From RGIG4103 sp045644605 (GTDB lineage: Bacteria; Bacillota; Clostridia; RUG12999), in assembly GCA_045644605.1 (NCBI GenBank), contig JAZRHB010000020.1:1-39639 (forward strand): DNA of 39,639 nt, written 5' to 3'. Shown in pieces: positions 30,434 to 38,623 of this stretch. Made by a program: the position numbers and the translations under genes. The notes beneath the pieces are model-generated. The model was not told where the DNA came from, did not search any database, and worked only from the letters and a program-made list of their open reading frames with translations. The number at the start of each line of letters is the position of its first letter. The stretch's first letter is position 1.

Positions 30434-31312
30434 ATGAAAAATAAAGGGCTTCTTGCAAAACTGGCACTCCTTCTTGCAACGCTTATATGGGGAACATCCT
30501 TTGTAGTTGTAAAGGATGCAGTAGATATAATTCCAACGGCATATCTAATTGCGGTAAGGTTTTCTGTTGCGTGCGCCCTCCTTGCACTTATATTCTTTAA
30601 ACAACTTAAGAAAATCACAAAAGAATATCTGGGACGCGGCTTCATAATAGGTACGTGTCTGTTTCTTGCATATTACATACAAACACTTGGTATAGAGGAC
30701 ACAACCCCGGGGAAAAACGCATTTATAACAGCGGCATATTGCGTTATGGTACCGTTTATGTTCTGGTTTGTAAGCAGAAAAAAACCTGACAGATATAATA
30801 TCATAGCTGCGGTAATGTGTCTTGCGGGAATAGGACTTGTTTCACTTACATCCGCACTTACAATAGGAAAAGGGGATGCACTTACTCTACTCGCGGCAGT
30901 CTTTTATGCACTTCATATGGTGTTTGTTGCACTGTTCAGTAAGGATAAAGACCCCACTGTTTTAACAATACTGCAGTTTGCTGTAACGGCCGTTTTCTCG
31001 TGGATTGCATCGTTTATGGTAAAACCTGTGGCGTTTGAAATAACAATATCACTTACCACATCTGTTTTATATCTTGCACTGTTTGCAACGGCGGCGTGCC
31101 TGCTTCTGCAGAATGTGGGTCAAAAATATACAAACCCGTCGGAAGCGGCAATTATACTTTCGCTTGAATCGGTGTTTGGTGTATTGTTCTCAATACTGCT
31201 TTACGGCGAAAAAATAACCCCGCAAATAGCAATAGGGTTTGTCCTTATATTTGTTGCAATAATAATTTCGGAAACAAAACTTTCATTTATAAAGACAAAG
31301 AGCAAGGAATAA
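30434..31312 (+). CDS. EamA/DMT family transporter
   Basis: This 292-residue protein has ten hydrophobic segments in two EamA repeats (about 8-140 and 150-283), the drug/metabolite transporter layout. Family signs are ATLIWGTSFVVVKDA in the first helix, and NPSEAAIILSLESVFGVLFS with GEKIT and a final hydrophobic helix in the second half. Such proteins usually export amino acids or other small metabolites; the substrate is unknown. AAGGTG precedes the ATG. It is monocistronic and ends at a strong hairpin. Confidence 0.9.
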   Translation: MKNKGLLAKLALLLATLIWGTSFVVVKDAVDIIPTAYLIAVRFSVACALLALIFFKQLKKITKEYLGRGFIIGTCLFLAYYIQTLGIEDTTPGKNAFITAAYCVMVPFMFWFVSRKKPDRYNIIAAVMCLAGIGLVSLTSALTIGKGDALTLLAAVFYALHMVFVALFSKDKDPTVLTILQFAVTAVFSWIASFMVKPVAFEITISLTTSVLYLALFATAACLLLQNVGQKYTNPSEAAIILSLESVFGVLFSILLYGEKITPQIAIGFVLIFVAIIISETKLSFIKTKSKE

Positions 31313-31330
31313 TCCTTGCTCTTTGTTATT
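31297..31330. terminator. Bidirectional terminator between the EamA gene and cysK
   Basis: AAAGAGCAAGGA and TCCTTGCTCTTT form a perfect 12-bp stem around a 4-base loop. It covers the EamA stop and almost touches the cysK stop from the other side. Confidence 0.85.
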
Positions 31331-32246
31331 TAAACATATCAGTAGATAAATAATGCTCGCCGGTATCGGGAAGAAGTGCAACAATTTTTTTACCGTGCAT
31401 TTCTTTTCGTTTTGCAATTTCGCTTGCGGCAAACACAGCCGCACCCGATGAAATTCCAACTAAAATCCCCTCGGTTTTGGAAATTTTGTTTCCCGTAGCG
31501 ATTGCATCATCGCCTTTAACGGTTATGATTTCATCATAAATGGTTTTATCAAGTGTATCCGGTATAAAATTTGCACCGATACCTTGAATTTTATGTGCGC
31601 CCGCAACACCCTTGGTAAGAAGGGGAGATTCAAACGGTTCAACACCGATGATTTTTATATCGGGGTTTTGTTCTTTTAAAAACTTACCCACTCCCGAAAG
31701 AGTACCGCCCGTACCTATGCACGCAACAAAAACATCAATTTCTCCGTTTGTATCACGCCATATTTCAGGTCCGGTTGTTTCATAATGCGCCTTGGGATTT
31801 GCGGGGTTTTCAAACTGACCGGGGATAAAACCGCCGAGCTTACTTGCAAGCTCGTTTGCTTTTGCAATTGCACCCGTCATTCCAAGTGCGCCTTCCGTAA
31901 GAACAACCTCTGCACCATAAGCTTTTATAAGGTTTATTCTTTCAACGCTCATTGTATCCGGCATTGTAAGAATAACGCGGTATCCCTTTGAAACACCCAC
32001 GCACGCAAGACCGATTCCGGTATTGCCGCTTGTCGGCTCAATTATTACGCTACCGGATTTTAAAAGCCCTTTTTTTTCTGCTTCAAGAATCATATGAAGA
32101 GCAACTCTGTCTTTTGCACTGCCCGCCGGATTGAAAAGCTCAAGCTTTGCAATAATTTCATCACTTATGTTTTCGGCATTGCAATAGTTTTTTAAGCTCA
32201 TAAGGGGAGTGTTACCGATAAGCTCGGTTACATTGTTATAAATCAT
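31326..32246 (-). CDS. cysK: Cysteine synthase (O-acetylserine sulfhydrylase)
   Basis: CysK makes cysteine from O-acetylserine and sulfide with PLP. The 306-residue protein shows ELIGNTPLM at the N-terminus, the PLP lysine Lys45 in FNPAGSAKDR, the substrate loop PTSGNTGIGLA, and GTGGTLSGVGKFL for the PLP phosphate, with ISSGAAVFAA near the C-terminus. Length is normal. It starts 9 bases after the stop of a HisD-like dehydrogenase, so the two are cotranscribed, an unusual pairing. Related O-phosphoserine or cysteate synthases are less likely but cannot be fully excluded. Confidence 0.93.
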   Translation of the reverse strand: MIYNNVTELIGNTPLMSLKNYCNAENISDEIIAKLELFNPAGSAKDRVALHMILEAEKKGLLKSGSVIIEPTSGNTGIGLACVGVSKGYRVILTMPDTMSVERINLIKAYGAEVVLTEGALGMTGAIAKANELASKLGGFIPGQFENPANPKAHYETTGPEIWRDTNGEIDVFVACIGTGGTLSGVGKFLKEQNPDIKIIGVEPFESPLLTKGVAGAHKIQGIGANFIPDTLDKTIYDEIITVKGDDAIATGNKISKTEGILVGISSGAAVFAASEIAKRKEMHGKKIVALLPDTGEHYLSTDMFK

Positions 32247-32255
32247 TTAATCACC

Positions 32256-33548
32256 TTATTTGCGGTCCTTAACAGCAAGAGCATGCGCATCAAACCCTTC
32301 AACTGTTGCAAACAGTGCAGCATTTTCTCTTACCATTTCAAACCCTTCTTTAGAGGCATATCCGATTGAAGAACGTTTTAAGAAATCAAATACGGATACG
32401 CTTGAATATGTTTTTGCAAATTGTCCTGTAGGAAGAATAGCATTCGGTCCGAGCAGGAAGTTGCAAAGTGTAATAGGAGTATAATCACCAAGCAAGATTT
32501 CGCCTGCATTTTTTATTTTAGGAAGAACAGTGAACGGTTCTTTAACCATTACTTCCATATGTTCGGGAGCATAATCGTTAACAAAATCAATAGACTCTGC
32601 AAGATTTTCTGTAATAATTACGCCACCGTATGTAGAAAAGTTTGTTTTAATAAACTCACGTCTTTTATCACTTAATTTTGCAAGCTGACGTTCAACAATG
32701 GGGAGAACCTTTTCAACAAGCTCTTTGCAGTGTGTTACAAGTAAAGCCGCAGAATCGGGGCCGTGCTCAGCTTCAATCATCCAGTCAAGCGCAACTTTTT
32801 CAGGGTCTGCATTTTCGTCTGCAAGAATAATGGATTCACTCGGACCTGCCGGAAGACCTGTATCGATATAGTTCGCAAGAACACGTTTGGCAGCGGTTGC
32901 ATATGCATTTCCCGGTCCTATGATTTTATGGCATTTCGGCACGGTTTCGGTACCGTATGCAACAGCAGCAACAGCCTGAATTCCGCCAACTTTATATATT
33001 TCTTTTATTCCTACAATTTTAGCTGCGGCAAGAATTGCATCATCAACATCGCCTTTTTCGTTCGGAGGTGTAACAACAACAATTTTCGGTACGCCTGCAA
33101 CAACTGCGGGAATTCCAAGCATTAAAAGAACGGATGGGAAGCTTCCTTTTCCGCGGGGAACATAAAGACAAACGTCAACAATAGGTGTTGTTTTTTCACC
33201 AACCATAAGACCCTTGTCAACTTCGGTAAACCACATTTCTTCTGGAAGCTGTTTTTCGTGGAAGTTCTTAATGTTTTTTGCGGCATATTCAATAGCGCCA
33301 CGTACTTTCGGGTCAAGACGATTATAGCCGTCTTCAATTTCCTGCTCGGTAACTTTGATATTATTTTGCTCCAAAGTTACTTTATCATACATAGCAGTAT
33401 ATTTTACAAGAGCTGCGTCACCATTTGCTTTAACATCATCAGACACTTCTTTTGCAAGAATCATATGAGATGTAATATCGGTTTCAGCCCTTTTCATAAT
33501 TTTACTTTTTTCTTCTGATGTCATTTCGTTAAGTTTGAAGATATTCAT
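32256..33548 (-). CDS. Histidinol-dehydrogenase-family NAD-dependent dehydrogenase with altered metal site
   Basis: This 430-residue protein has the HisD fold throughout (VDVCLYVPRGKGSFPS, KVGGIQAVAAVAYGTE, IIGPGNAYATAAKR, GLPAGPSES). Compared with E. coli HisD, the catalytic Glu-His pair is kept (Glu329-His330 in YAPEHM), as are His262 in EAEHGPD and His422 in DAHALAV. But the metal ligand Gln259 is Glu259, Asp360 is Asn363 (LCNF instead of LGDY) and His367 is Ala370 (GPNAILPT instead of GPNHVLPT). No other his genes are near. A HisD-like enzyme for another alcohol, such as the sulfopropanediol dehydrogenase HpsN type, is as likely as true histidinol dehydrogenase. ATG 33548 has AAAGGAG 9 bases upstream. 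Confidence 0.82.
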   Translation of the reverse strand: MNIFKLNEMTSEEKSKIMKRAETDITSHMILAKEVSDDVKANGDAALVKYTAMYDKVTLEQNNIKVTEQEIEDGYNRLDPKVRGAIEYAAKNIKNFHEKQLPEEMWFTEVDKGLMVGEKTTPIVDVCLYVPRGKGSFPSVLLMLGIPAVVAGVPKIVVVTPPNEKGDVDDAILAAAKIVGIKEIYKVGGIQAVAAVAYGTETVPKCHKIIGPGNAYATAAKRVLANYIDTGLPAGPSESIILADENADPEKVALDWMIEAEHGPDSAALLVTHCKELVEKVLPIVERQLAKLSDKRREFIKTNFSTYGGVIITENLAESIDFVNDYAPEHMEVMVKEPFTVLPKIKNAGEILLGDYTPITLCNFLLGPNAILPTGQFAKTYSSVSVFDFLKRSSIGYASKEGFEMVRENAALFATVEGFDAHALAVKDRK

Positions 33549-33580
33549 AGTCAAAAACTCCTTTAAAAACTAATATATCC

Positions 33581-33609
33581 ATTATACTACAAAAATTGCA
33601 TAAGTGCAA
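33581..33609 (-). promoter_or_regulatory. Promoter of the HisD-like gene and cysK
   Basis: On the minus strand TTGCAC (33609-33604) and TATAAT (33586-33581) are 17 bases apart, just after the carB terminator. Confidence 0.82.
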
Positions 33610-33619
33610 TATTTAAATA

Positions 33620-33649
33620 AAAAAATATGCACGGGATTTCCCGTGCATA
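33620..33649 (-). terminator. Terminator of carB
   Basis: On the minus strand TATGCACGGGA and TCCCGTGCATA pair closely and are followed by TTTTTTTATTT, 12 bases after the carB stop. Confidence 0.9.
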
Positions 33650-33661
33650 CTGAAATTGTTT

Positions 33662-36600
33662 TTATTCGCTTATTTCTTTGTGGTAATCCTGAAGAGATTT
33701 AACTTCGCGTGCGTTGTATGCAAGTTCAAACAATCCGTTTACAACAGCGTTTGCCGCAGCAGCGGTTGTGAAACAAGGAATGTTTTTCTTAACGGCAGTC
33801 TTACGGATGTAAGAGTCGTCAAGCTTGCTCTGTTTATCACTTGCTGTGTTGATTACGATAGCAATTTCGTTGTTTGCAAGATTATCGGAAATATTCGGTC
33901 TGCCTTCGTGCATTTTCTTAACAAGTGTTGATTCAACACCGTTGTTGCTGAGGAATTTATGTGTTCCTGCTGTTGCAACAAGTTCATATCCGAGTTTTTT
34001 GAACTTTGTAGCCGCTTCAAGCATACTCTGTTTATCTTTATCATTTATGCTTATAAATACTTTGCCTGATTCGGGGAGATGAATATTAGCACCTTCCTGA
34101 GCTTTGCAATAAGCTCTGCCAACTGACGGTGAAAGACCTAAAACTTCACCTGTTGAACGCATTTCAGGTCCGAGAATCGGGTCAACTTCAGGAAGCATAT
34201 TGAATGGGAACACAGCTTCTTTAACACCGAAATATGGAATGTTTTTGCGTTTCAAATCTTTAACAGGACTTTCAGTTCCTTCGTAATCACTCATAATAAC
34301 CTGAGTTGCAATTTTAGCCATTGATACGTTACATACCTTGGAAACAAGGGGGACAGTTCTTGATGCACGCGGGTTTGCTTCAAGTACATATACTGTATCA
34401 TTTGCAATTGCATACTGCATATTCATAAGACCGCAAACGTTAAGACGTTTTGCAATTTCTTCTGTATAATAGTAGATTGTCTGCATATGTTTTTCCGGAA
34501 TGTGACAGGAAGGAACGATACAAGCAGAGTCACCGGAGTGAATACCTGCAGGCTCGATGTGTTCCATAATAGCCGGTACAAACGCAACATCTCTTGCGGA
34601 AATAGCATCAGCTTCAACTTCCATAGCATTATTGAGGAACTTATCTATAAGGATAGGTCTGTCCGGAGTTACGCCAACAGCCGCTGACATATATGTTTCA
34701 AGGTCGGTATCGTCGTAAACAACTTCCATTCCGCGTCCGCCAAGAACGTAGGATGGACGTACCATAAGGGGATAACCGATTCGGTCTGCAACAGCTTTTG
34801 CCTCAGCATAGTTGATTGCCATTCCGGATTCAGGCATCGGCACACCGATATCCATCATAATGGAATTGAATCTGTCGCGGTCTTCTGCAAGGTCAATTGT
34901 TTCCGGCGATGTGCCGAGAATTCTTACACCGTGTTTTTCAAGTTCAGCCGCAATGTTAAGCGGAGTCTGACCGCCGAACTGGGCAATAACACCAATCGGT
35001 TTTTCTTTTTCATATATACTGAGAACATCTTCAACTGTAAGAGGTTCAAAATAAAGCTTGTCTGATGTATCATAGTCGGTTGATACAGTTTCAGGGTTAC
35101 AGTTAATCATAATTGTTTTGTAGCCCATTTCTTTAAGCGCAAATGCAGCGTGAACACAGCAATAGTCAAATTCAATACCCTGACCGATTCTGTTAGGACC
35201 GCCGCCGAGAATGATAACCTTTTTGCCGTCCACCTCAATGTTGCCGCGTTCTTTGTCGGCACCGTTATATGTGGAGAAGAAATAGCCTTCGCCGTTTTCT
35301 GTTCCGCTTACGGGCACCATTTCAAATTCTTTAACAACACCGAGTGCAAGACGTCTTTCGTGGATTTCGGTTTCGCTTACGCCGGAAAGCTGTGCAATAT
35401 ACTTATCGGAGAAACCGTCTTTCTTAGCAGAAATAAGAAGGTCGTCTGTAAGATTTTTAGCAATGGCCGCTTCTTCGTCAACAAGCTCTTTCATCTGCTG
35501 GAGGAACCAGTGTTTGATTTTTGTAATTTCGTGAAGTTCTTCAATAGTAGCGCCTTTTTTAAGAAGCTCATACATAATGAACTGTCTTTCGCTTGACGGC
35601 TCTGCAATCATCTTGAAGAGTTCTTCTTTTGATTTTGTGTTAAAATCTTTAGCAAAACCAAGACCGTATCTTCCTGTTTCAAGAGAACGAATAGCTTTCT
35701 GGAATGCTTCTTTATATGTTTTACCAATGGACATAACTTCGCCAACGGCTTTCATCTGTGTGCCGAGCTTGTCCTGGGAATTTTTGAATTTGTCAAATGC
35801 CCAACGAGCAAATTTGATAACAACATAATCTCCGTTCGGAGTATATTTGTCAAGAGTTTTGTCTTTCCAGTACGGAATTTCATCAAGTGTAAGACCTGCC
35901 GCAAGCATTGCGGATACAAGAGCAATCGGGAACCCTGTTGCTTTTGATGCAAGTGCGGAAGAACGTGATGTTCTCGGATTGATTTCAATAATAACAATCT
36001 GGTCTGTTACAGGGTTATGTGCCATCTGAACGTTTGTTCCGCCGATAACACCGATAGCATCAACAATGGCATATGCGTGTTTCTGCAGTCTTTCCTGAAG
36101 CTCTTTTGAAATTGTAAGCATAGGAGCTGTGCAACATGAGTCACCTGTATGTACGCCCATCGGGTCAATATTTTCAATAAGACAAACGGAAATCATATTA
36201 CCTTTGGCGTCACGTACAACTTCAACTTCAAGTTCTTCCCATCCGATAACGGACTGTTCAACAAGAACCTGACCAATCATACTTGCGGCAACACCACGGG
36301 AAACAACCGTTTTAAGCTCGTCAATATTATATACAATACCGCCGCCTGTTCCGCCCATTGTATATGCGGGACGGATAACTACGGGGTAACCGAGTTCGTT
36401 TGCAATTTCAGCAGCTTCTTCAACAGAATAAGCAGGAAGACTCTTTGGCATATCAATGCCGAGTCTGTCCATTGTCTTTTTAAATTCAATTCTGTCTTCG
36501 CCACGTTCAATAGCATCAAGCTGAACACCTATAACTTCAACATTATATTTGTCAAGTACGCCCGCTTTAGCAAGCTCAAGGCTTAGGTTAAGACCGGACT

Positions 36601-36877
36601 GACCGCCAAGGTTGGGGAGAAGAGCGTCAGGACGTTCTTTTTCAATAATAGCGGTAAGTCTGTCAACATTAAGAGGTTCAATATAAGTAACGTCGGCAGT
36701 AGACGGGTCGGTCATAATTGTTGCCGGGTTAGAGTTTACAAGAACAATTTCATAACCAAGATTTTTAAGTGCTTTACAAGCCTGTGTTCCGGAATAATCA
36801 AACTCGCAGGCCTGACCTATAATGATAGGACCGGAACCGATAATCATAATTTTATTTATATCGTCTCTTTTTGGCAT
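33662..36877 (-). CDS. carB: Carbamoyl-phosphate synthase large subunit
   Basis: CarB makes carbamoyl phosphate from bicarbonate, ammonia (from the CarA glutaminase) and two ATP, for arginine and pyrimidines. The 1071-residue length equals E. coli CarB. Both ATP-grasp halves are present: the first with IMIIGSGPIIIGQACEFDYS and RPAYTMGGTGGG, the second with VIILGGGPNRIGQGIEFDYC and RPSYVLGGRGMEVV. They are joined by an oligomerisation domain and followed by an MGS-like allosteric domain from about residue 935 (KVFISINDKDK, LVATAGTHKFL). ATG 36877 has GAAAGGA 9 bases upstream; an earlier ATG at 36895 overlaps that site. No carA lies beside it and no clear promoter lies between rpmE and carB. 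Confidence 0.96.
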   Translation of the reverse strand: MPKRDDINKIMIIGSGPIIIGQACEFDYSGTQACKALKNLGYEIVLVNSNPATIMTDPSTADVTYIEPLNVDRLTAIIEKERPDALLPNLGGQSGLNLSLELAKAGVLDKYNVEVIGVQLDAIERGEDRIEFKKTMDRLGIDMPKSLPAYSVEEAAEIANELGYPVVIRPAYTMGGTGGGIVYNIDELKTVVSRGVAASMIGQVLVEQSVIGWEELEVEVVRDAKGNMISVCLIENIDPMGVHTGDSCCTAPMLTISKELQERLQKHAYAIVDAIGVIGGTNVQMAHNPVTDQIVIIEINPRTSRSSALASKATGFPIALVSAMLAAGLTLDEIPYWKDKTLDKYTPNGDYVVIKFARWAFDKFKNSQDKLGTQMKAVGEVMSIGKTYKEAFQKAIRSLETGRYGLGFAKDFNTKSKEELFKMIAEPSSERQFIMYELLKKGATIEELHEITKIKHWFLQQMKELVDEEAAIAKNLTDDLLISAKKDGFSDKYIAQLSGVSETEIHERRLALGVVKEFEMVPVSGTENGEGYFFSTYNGADKERGNIEVDGKKVIILGGGPNRIGQGIEFDYCCVHAAFALKEMGYKTIMINCNPETVSTDYDTSDKLYFEPLTVEDVLSIYEKEKPIGVIAQFGGQTPLNIAAELEKHGVRILGTSPETIDLAEDRDRFNSIMMDIGVPMPESGMAINYAEAKAVADRIGYPLMVRPSYVLGGRGMEVVYDDTDLETYMSAAVGVTPDRPILIDKFLNNAMEVEADAISARDVAFVPAIMEHIEPAGIHSGDSACIVPSCHIPEKHMQTIYYYTEEIAKRLNVCGLMNMQYAIANDTVYVLEANPRASRTVPLVSKVCNVSMAKIATQVIMSDYEGTESPVKDLKRKNIPYFGVKEAVFPFNMLPEVDPILGPEMRSTGEVLGLSPSVGRAYCKAQEGANIHLPESGKVFISINDKDKQSMLEAATKFKKLGYELVATAGTHKFLSNNGVESTLVKKMHEGRPNISDNLANNEIAIVINTASDKQSKLDDSYIRKTAVKKNIPCFTTAAAANAVVNGLFELAYNAREVKSLQDYHKEISE

Positions 36878-36918
36878 AAACCAACATCCTTTCAAAAAAT
36901 TTTCATTGGTAAAATCCT

Positions 36919-36955
36919 AAAAAAAATGCCCGAAGAATAAATATTCAGGCATTTA
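36919..36955 (-). terminator. Hairpin terminator between rpmE and carB
   Basis: On the minus strand ATGCCTGAA and TTCGGGCAT pair (one G-U) and are followed by TTTTTTTT. Because no carB promoter is visible downstream, partial readthrough may feed carB. Confidence 0.75.
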
Positions 36956-36961
36956 AAAAAA

Positions 36962-37168
36962 TTATTTTTCATTAAGATTGAATTTTTTTCTGAATTTTTC
37001 AACACGTCCGCCTGTATCAACAAGTTTCTGTTTACCTGTGAAAAACGGATGGCATTTAGAGCATATTTCAACAGAAATATCATCTCTTGTGGAGCGAGTT
37101 TCGATAGTAGCACCACATGCACATTTTATTGTTGTCGGCTGGTAATTCGGATGTATTCCTTCTTTCAT
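36962..37168 (-). CDS. rpmE: 50S ribosomal protein L31 (zinc form)
   Basis: L31 bridges the ribosomal subunits at the central protuberance. The 68-residue protein is the zinc-binding form with Cys16, Cys18, Cys36 and Cys39 (KCACG and EICSKCHPF). It keeps the family start MKEGIHPNY and the FTGKQKLVDTGGRVEKFRKK C-terminus. GGAGTG precedes the ATG. It has a strong promoter and its own terminator. Confidence 0.97.
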   Translation of the reverse strand: MKEGIHPNYQPTTIKCACGATIETRSTRDDISVEICSKCHPFFTGKQKLVDTGGRVEKFRKKFNLNEK

Positions 37169-37212
37169 ATATTAACACTCCTTCCAAGTATCATCTTTGC
37201 ATTGTCTAAAGT

Positions 37213-37241
37213 ATTATAACACACAAAACTACAAAATGCAA
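37213..37241 (-). promoter_or_regulatory. Promoter of rpmE
   Basis: On the minus strand TTGCAT (37241-37236) and TATAAT (37218-37213) are 17 bases apart. Confidence 0.85.
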
Positions 37242-37269
37242 GTGTTTTTTAAAAAAATTTAAAAAAGTA

Positions 37270-37298
37270 TTGCAAAATCCCTTTTGTTATGATAAAAT
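37270..37298 (+). promoter_or_regulatory. Promoter of the T-box leader and pheST
   Basis: TTGCAA (37270-37275) and TAAAAT (37293-37298) are 17 bases apart. Transcription would start near 37305, at the foot of the T-box stem I. Confidence 0.7.
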
Positions 37299-37309
37299 GT
37301 ATATAAAAT

Positions 37310-37557
37310 AAAGGCAATGACCGGGAAGAGTAGGTATATGTGCACGAATAAGAGAGGAGGCGCCACGGGCTGAAAGCGCTTCCATGAACGCAGTATACTG
37401 AAGTTCGCCTGCGAGCTGCGCCCCTGAACATTTCTTTAGTAGGGGGCGACGGGTAAGAACCGTTATATTCTTTAAAAGTGCCGATGTAATATCGGAATTT
37501 GGGTGGTACCGCGAAAGATAATTGCCTTTCGTCCCAATGGGGCGGAAGGCTTTTTTT
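37310..37557 (+). promoter_or_regulatory. T-box leader (phenylalanine, specifier UUC) with terminator
   Basis: The leader has stem I landmarks: GGGAAGAGTAGG near the 5' side, an apical GGGCTGAAAGCGC segment, and a specifier loop reading GAAG-TTC-GCC, so UUC pairs with tRNA-Phe GAA. The T-box core GGGTGGTACCGCG is at 37501-37513. It is followed by a terminator (CCTTTCGTCCC with GGGGCGGAAGG, then seven T) at 37525-37557. Uncharged tRNA-Phe should stabilise the antiterminator and switch on pheS-pheT. Confidence 0.95.
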
Positions 37558-37574
37558 ATGAAAGGATGATCGAA

Positions 37575-38609
37575 ATGAAAGAGATGCTGGCAAAAATCAG
37601 AGAAACAGCCGCACTTGAAATTTCCGCAATCAACATTGATTCGGAAGAAGCGAAAAATCTTCTTGAAGATGCAAGAGTAAAATACCTCGGTAAAAAAGGT
37701 GAACTTACATCTGTACTTCGTGGAATGGGCTCTCTTAGCCCTGAAATGCGTCCCGTAATCGGACAGGTTACCAACGAAGTAAGAGAATTTATTGAAGCAG
37801 CAATAGAAGAAAAGAAAAACCTTATTGCAGAAAGAGAAACTGCTCGCCGTCTTGAAAAAGAGGTTATTGACGTAACAATGCCCGGTAAACGTAACACAAG
37901 CGGCAGACTGCATCCGCTTACACAGGTTTTAACTGAAATTGAGGATATATTTATAGGACTTGGATTTGAAATTGCTGAAGGTCCGGAAGTTGAACTTGAT
38001 TACTATAACTTTGAAGCACTCAACATTCCGAAAAACCATCCGGCAAGAGATACACAGGATACATTTTATATAAATGATAACATAGTTCTCCGTACCCAGA
38101 CATCACCAATGCAGATAAGGGTAATGGAAAAATCCAAACCGCCGATAAGAATTATCGCACCGGGCAGAGTTTACCGTTCCGATGCGGTTGATGCAACACA
38201 CAGTCCGCTTTTCCATCAGATAGAAGGTCTTGTAATTGATAAAGGCGTTACAATGGCAGACCTTAAAGGAAGCCTTGAACTGTTTGCTAAAAAGCTTTAC
38301 GGTGAAGATGCAGTTATCCGTTTCCGTCCGCATCACTTCCCGTTTACAGAACCGTCAGCCGAAGTTGATATCTGCTGTTTCTCCTGCGGAGGAAAAGGCT
38401 GTAGACTTTGTAAAGGCGAAGGCTGGATTGAAATTCTTGGTGCAGGTATGGTACACCCGAAAGTTCTTGAAACTTGCGGCGTAGACCCGAAAGAATATAG
38501 CGGTTTTGCGTTTGGTCTTGGACTTGAAAGAATTGTTATGCGTAGATTCGATATTAACGATATGCGTTTGCTTTACGAAAACGACCTTCGTTTTCTTAAA
38601 CAGTTTTAA
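37575..38609 (+). CDS. pheS: Phenylalanyl-tRNA synthetase alpha subunit
   Basis: PheS carries the catalytic core of the (alpha-beta)2 enzyme that charges tRNA-Phe. The 344-residue protein has an N-terminal coiled-coil for tRNA binding (about 1-90, ARVKYLGKKGELTSVLRGMG), then class II motifs: HPLTQVLTEIEDIFIGLGF, motif 2 at RVYRSDAVDATHSPLFHQIE, and motif 3 at FAFGLGLERIVM. A Cys-rich insert (CCFSCGGKGCRLC) is typical of bacterial PheS. ATG 37575 has AAAGGA 8 bases upstream. The open frame extends to 37503, but that part is the T-box terminator. Confidence 0.97.
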   Translation: MKEMLAKIRETAALEISAINIDSEEAKNLLEDARVKYLGKKGELTSVLRGMGSLSPEMRPVIGQVTNEVREFIEAAIEEKKNLIAERETARRLEKEVIDVTMPGKRNTSGRLHPLTQVLTEIEDIFIGLGFEIAEGPEVELDYYNFEALNIPKNHPARDTQDTFYINDNIVLRTQTSPMQIRVMEKSKPPIRIIAPGRVYRSDAVDATHSPLFHQIEGLVIDKGVTMADLKGSLELFAKKLYGEDAVIRFRPHHFPFTEPSAEVDICCFSCGGKGCRLCKGEGWIEILGAGMVHPKVLETCGVDPKEYSGFAFGLGLERIVMRRFDINDMRLLYENDLRFLKQF

Positions 38610-38623
38610 GGGGGGAACATACA

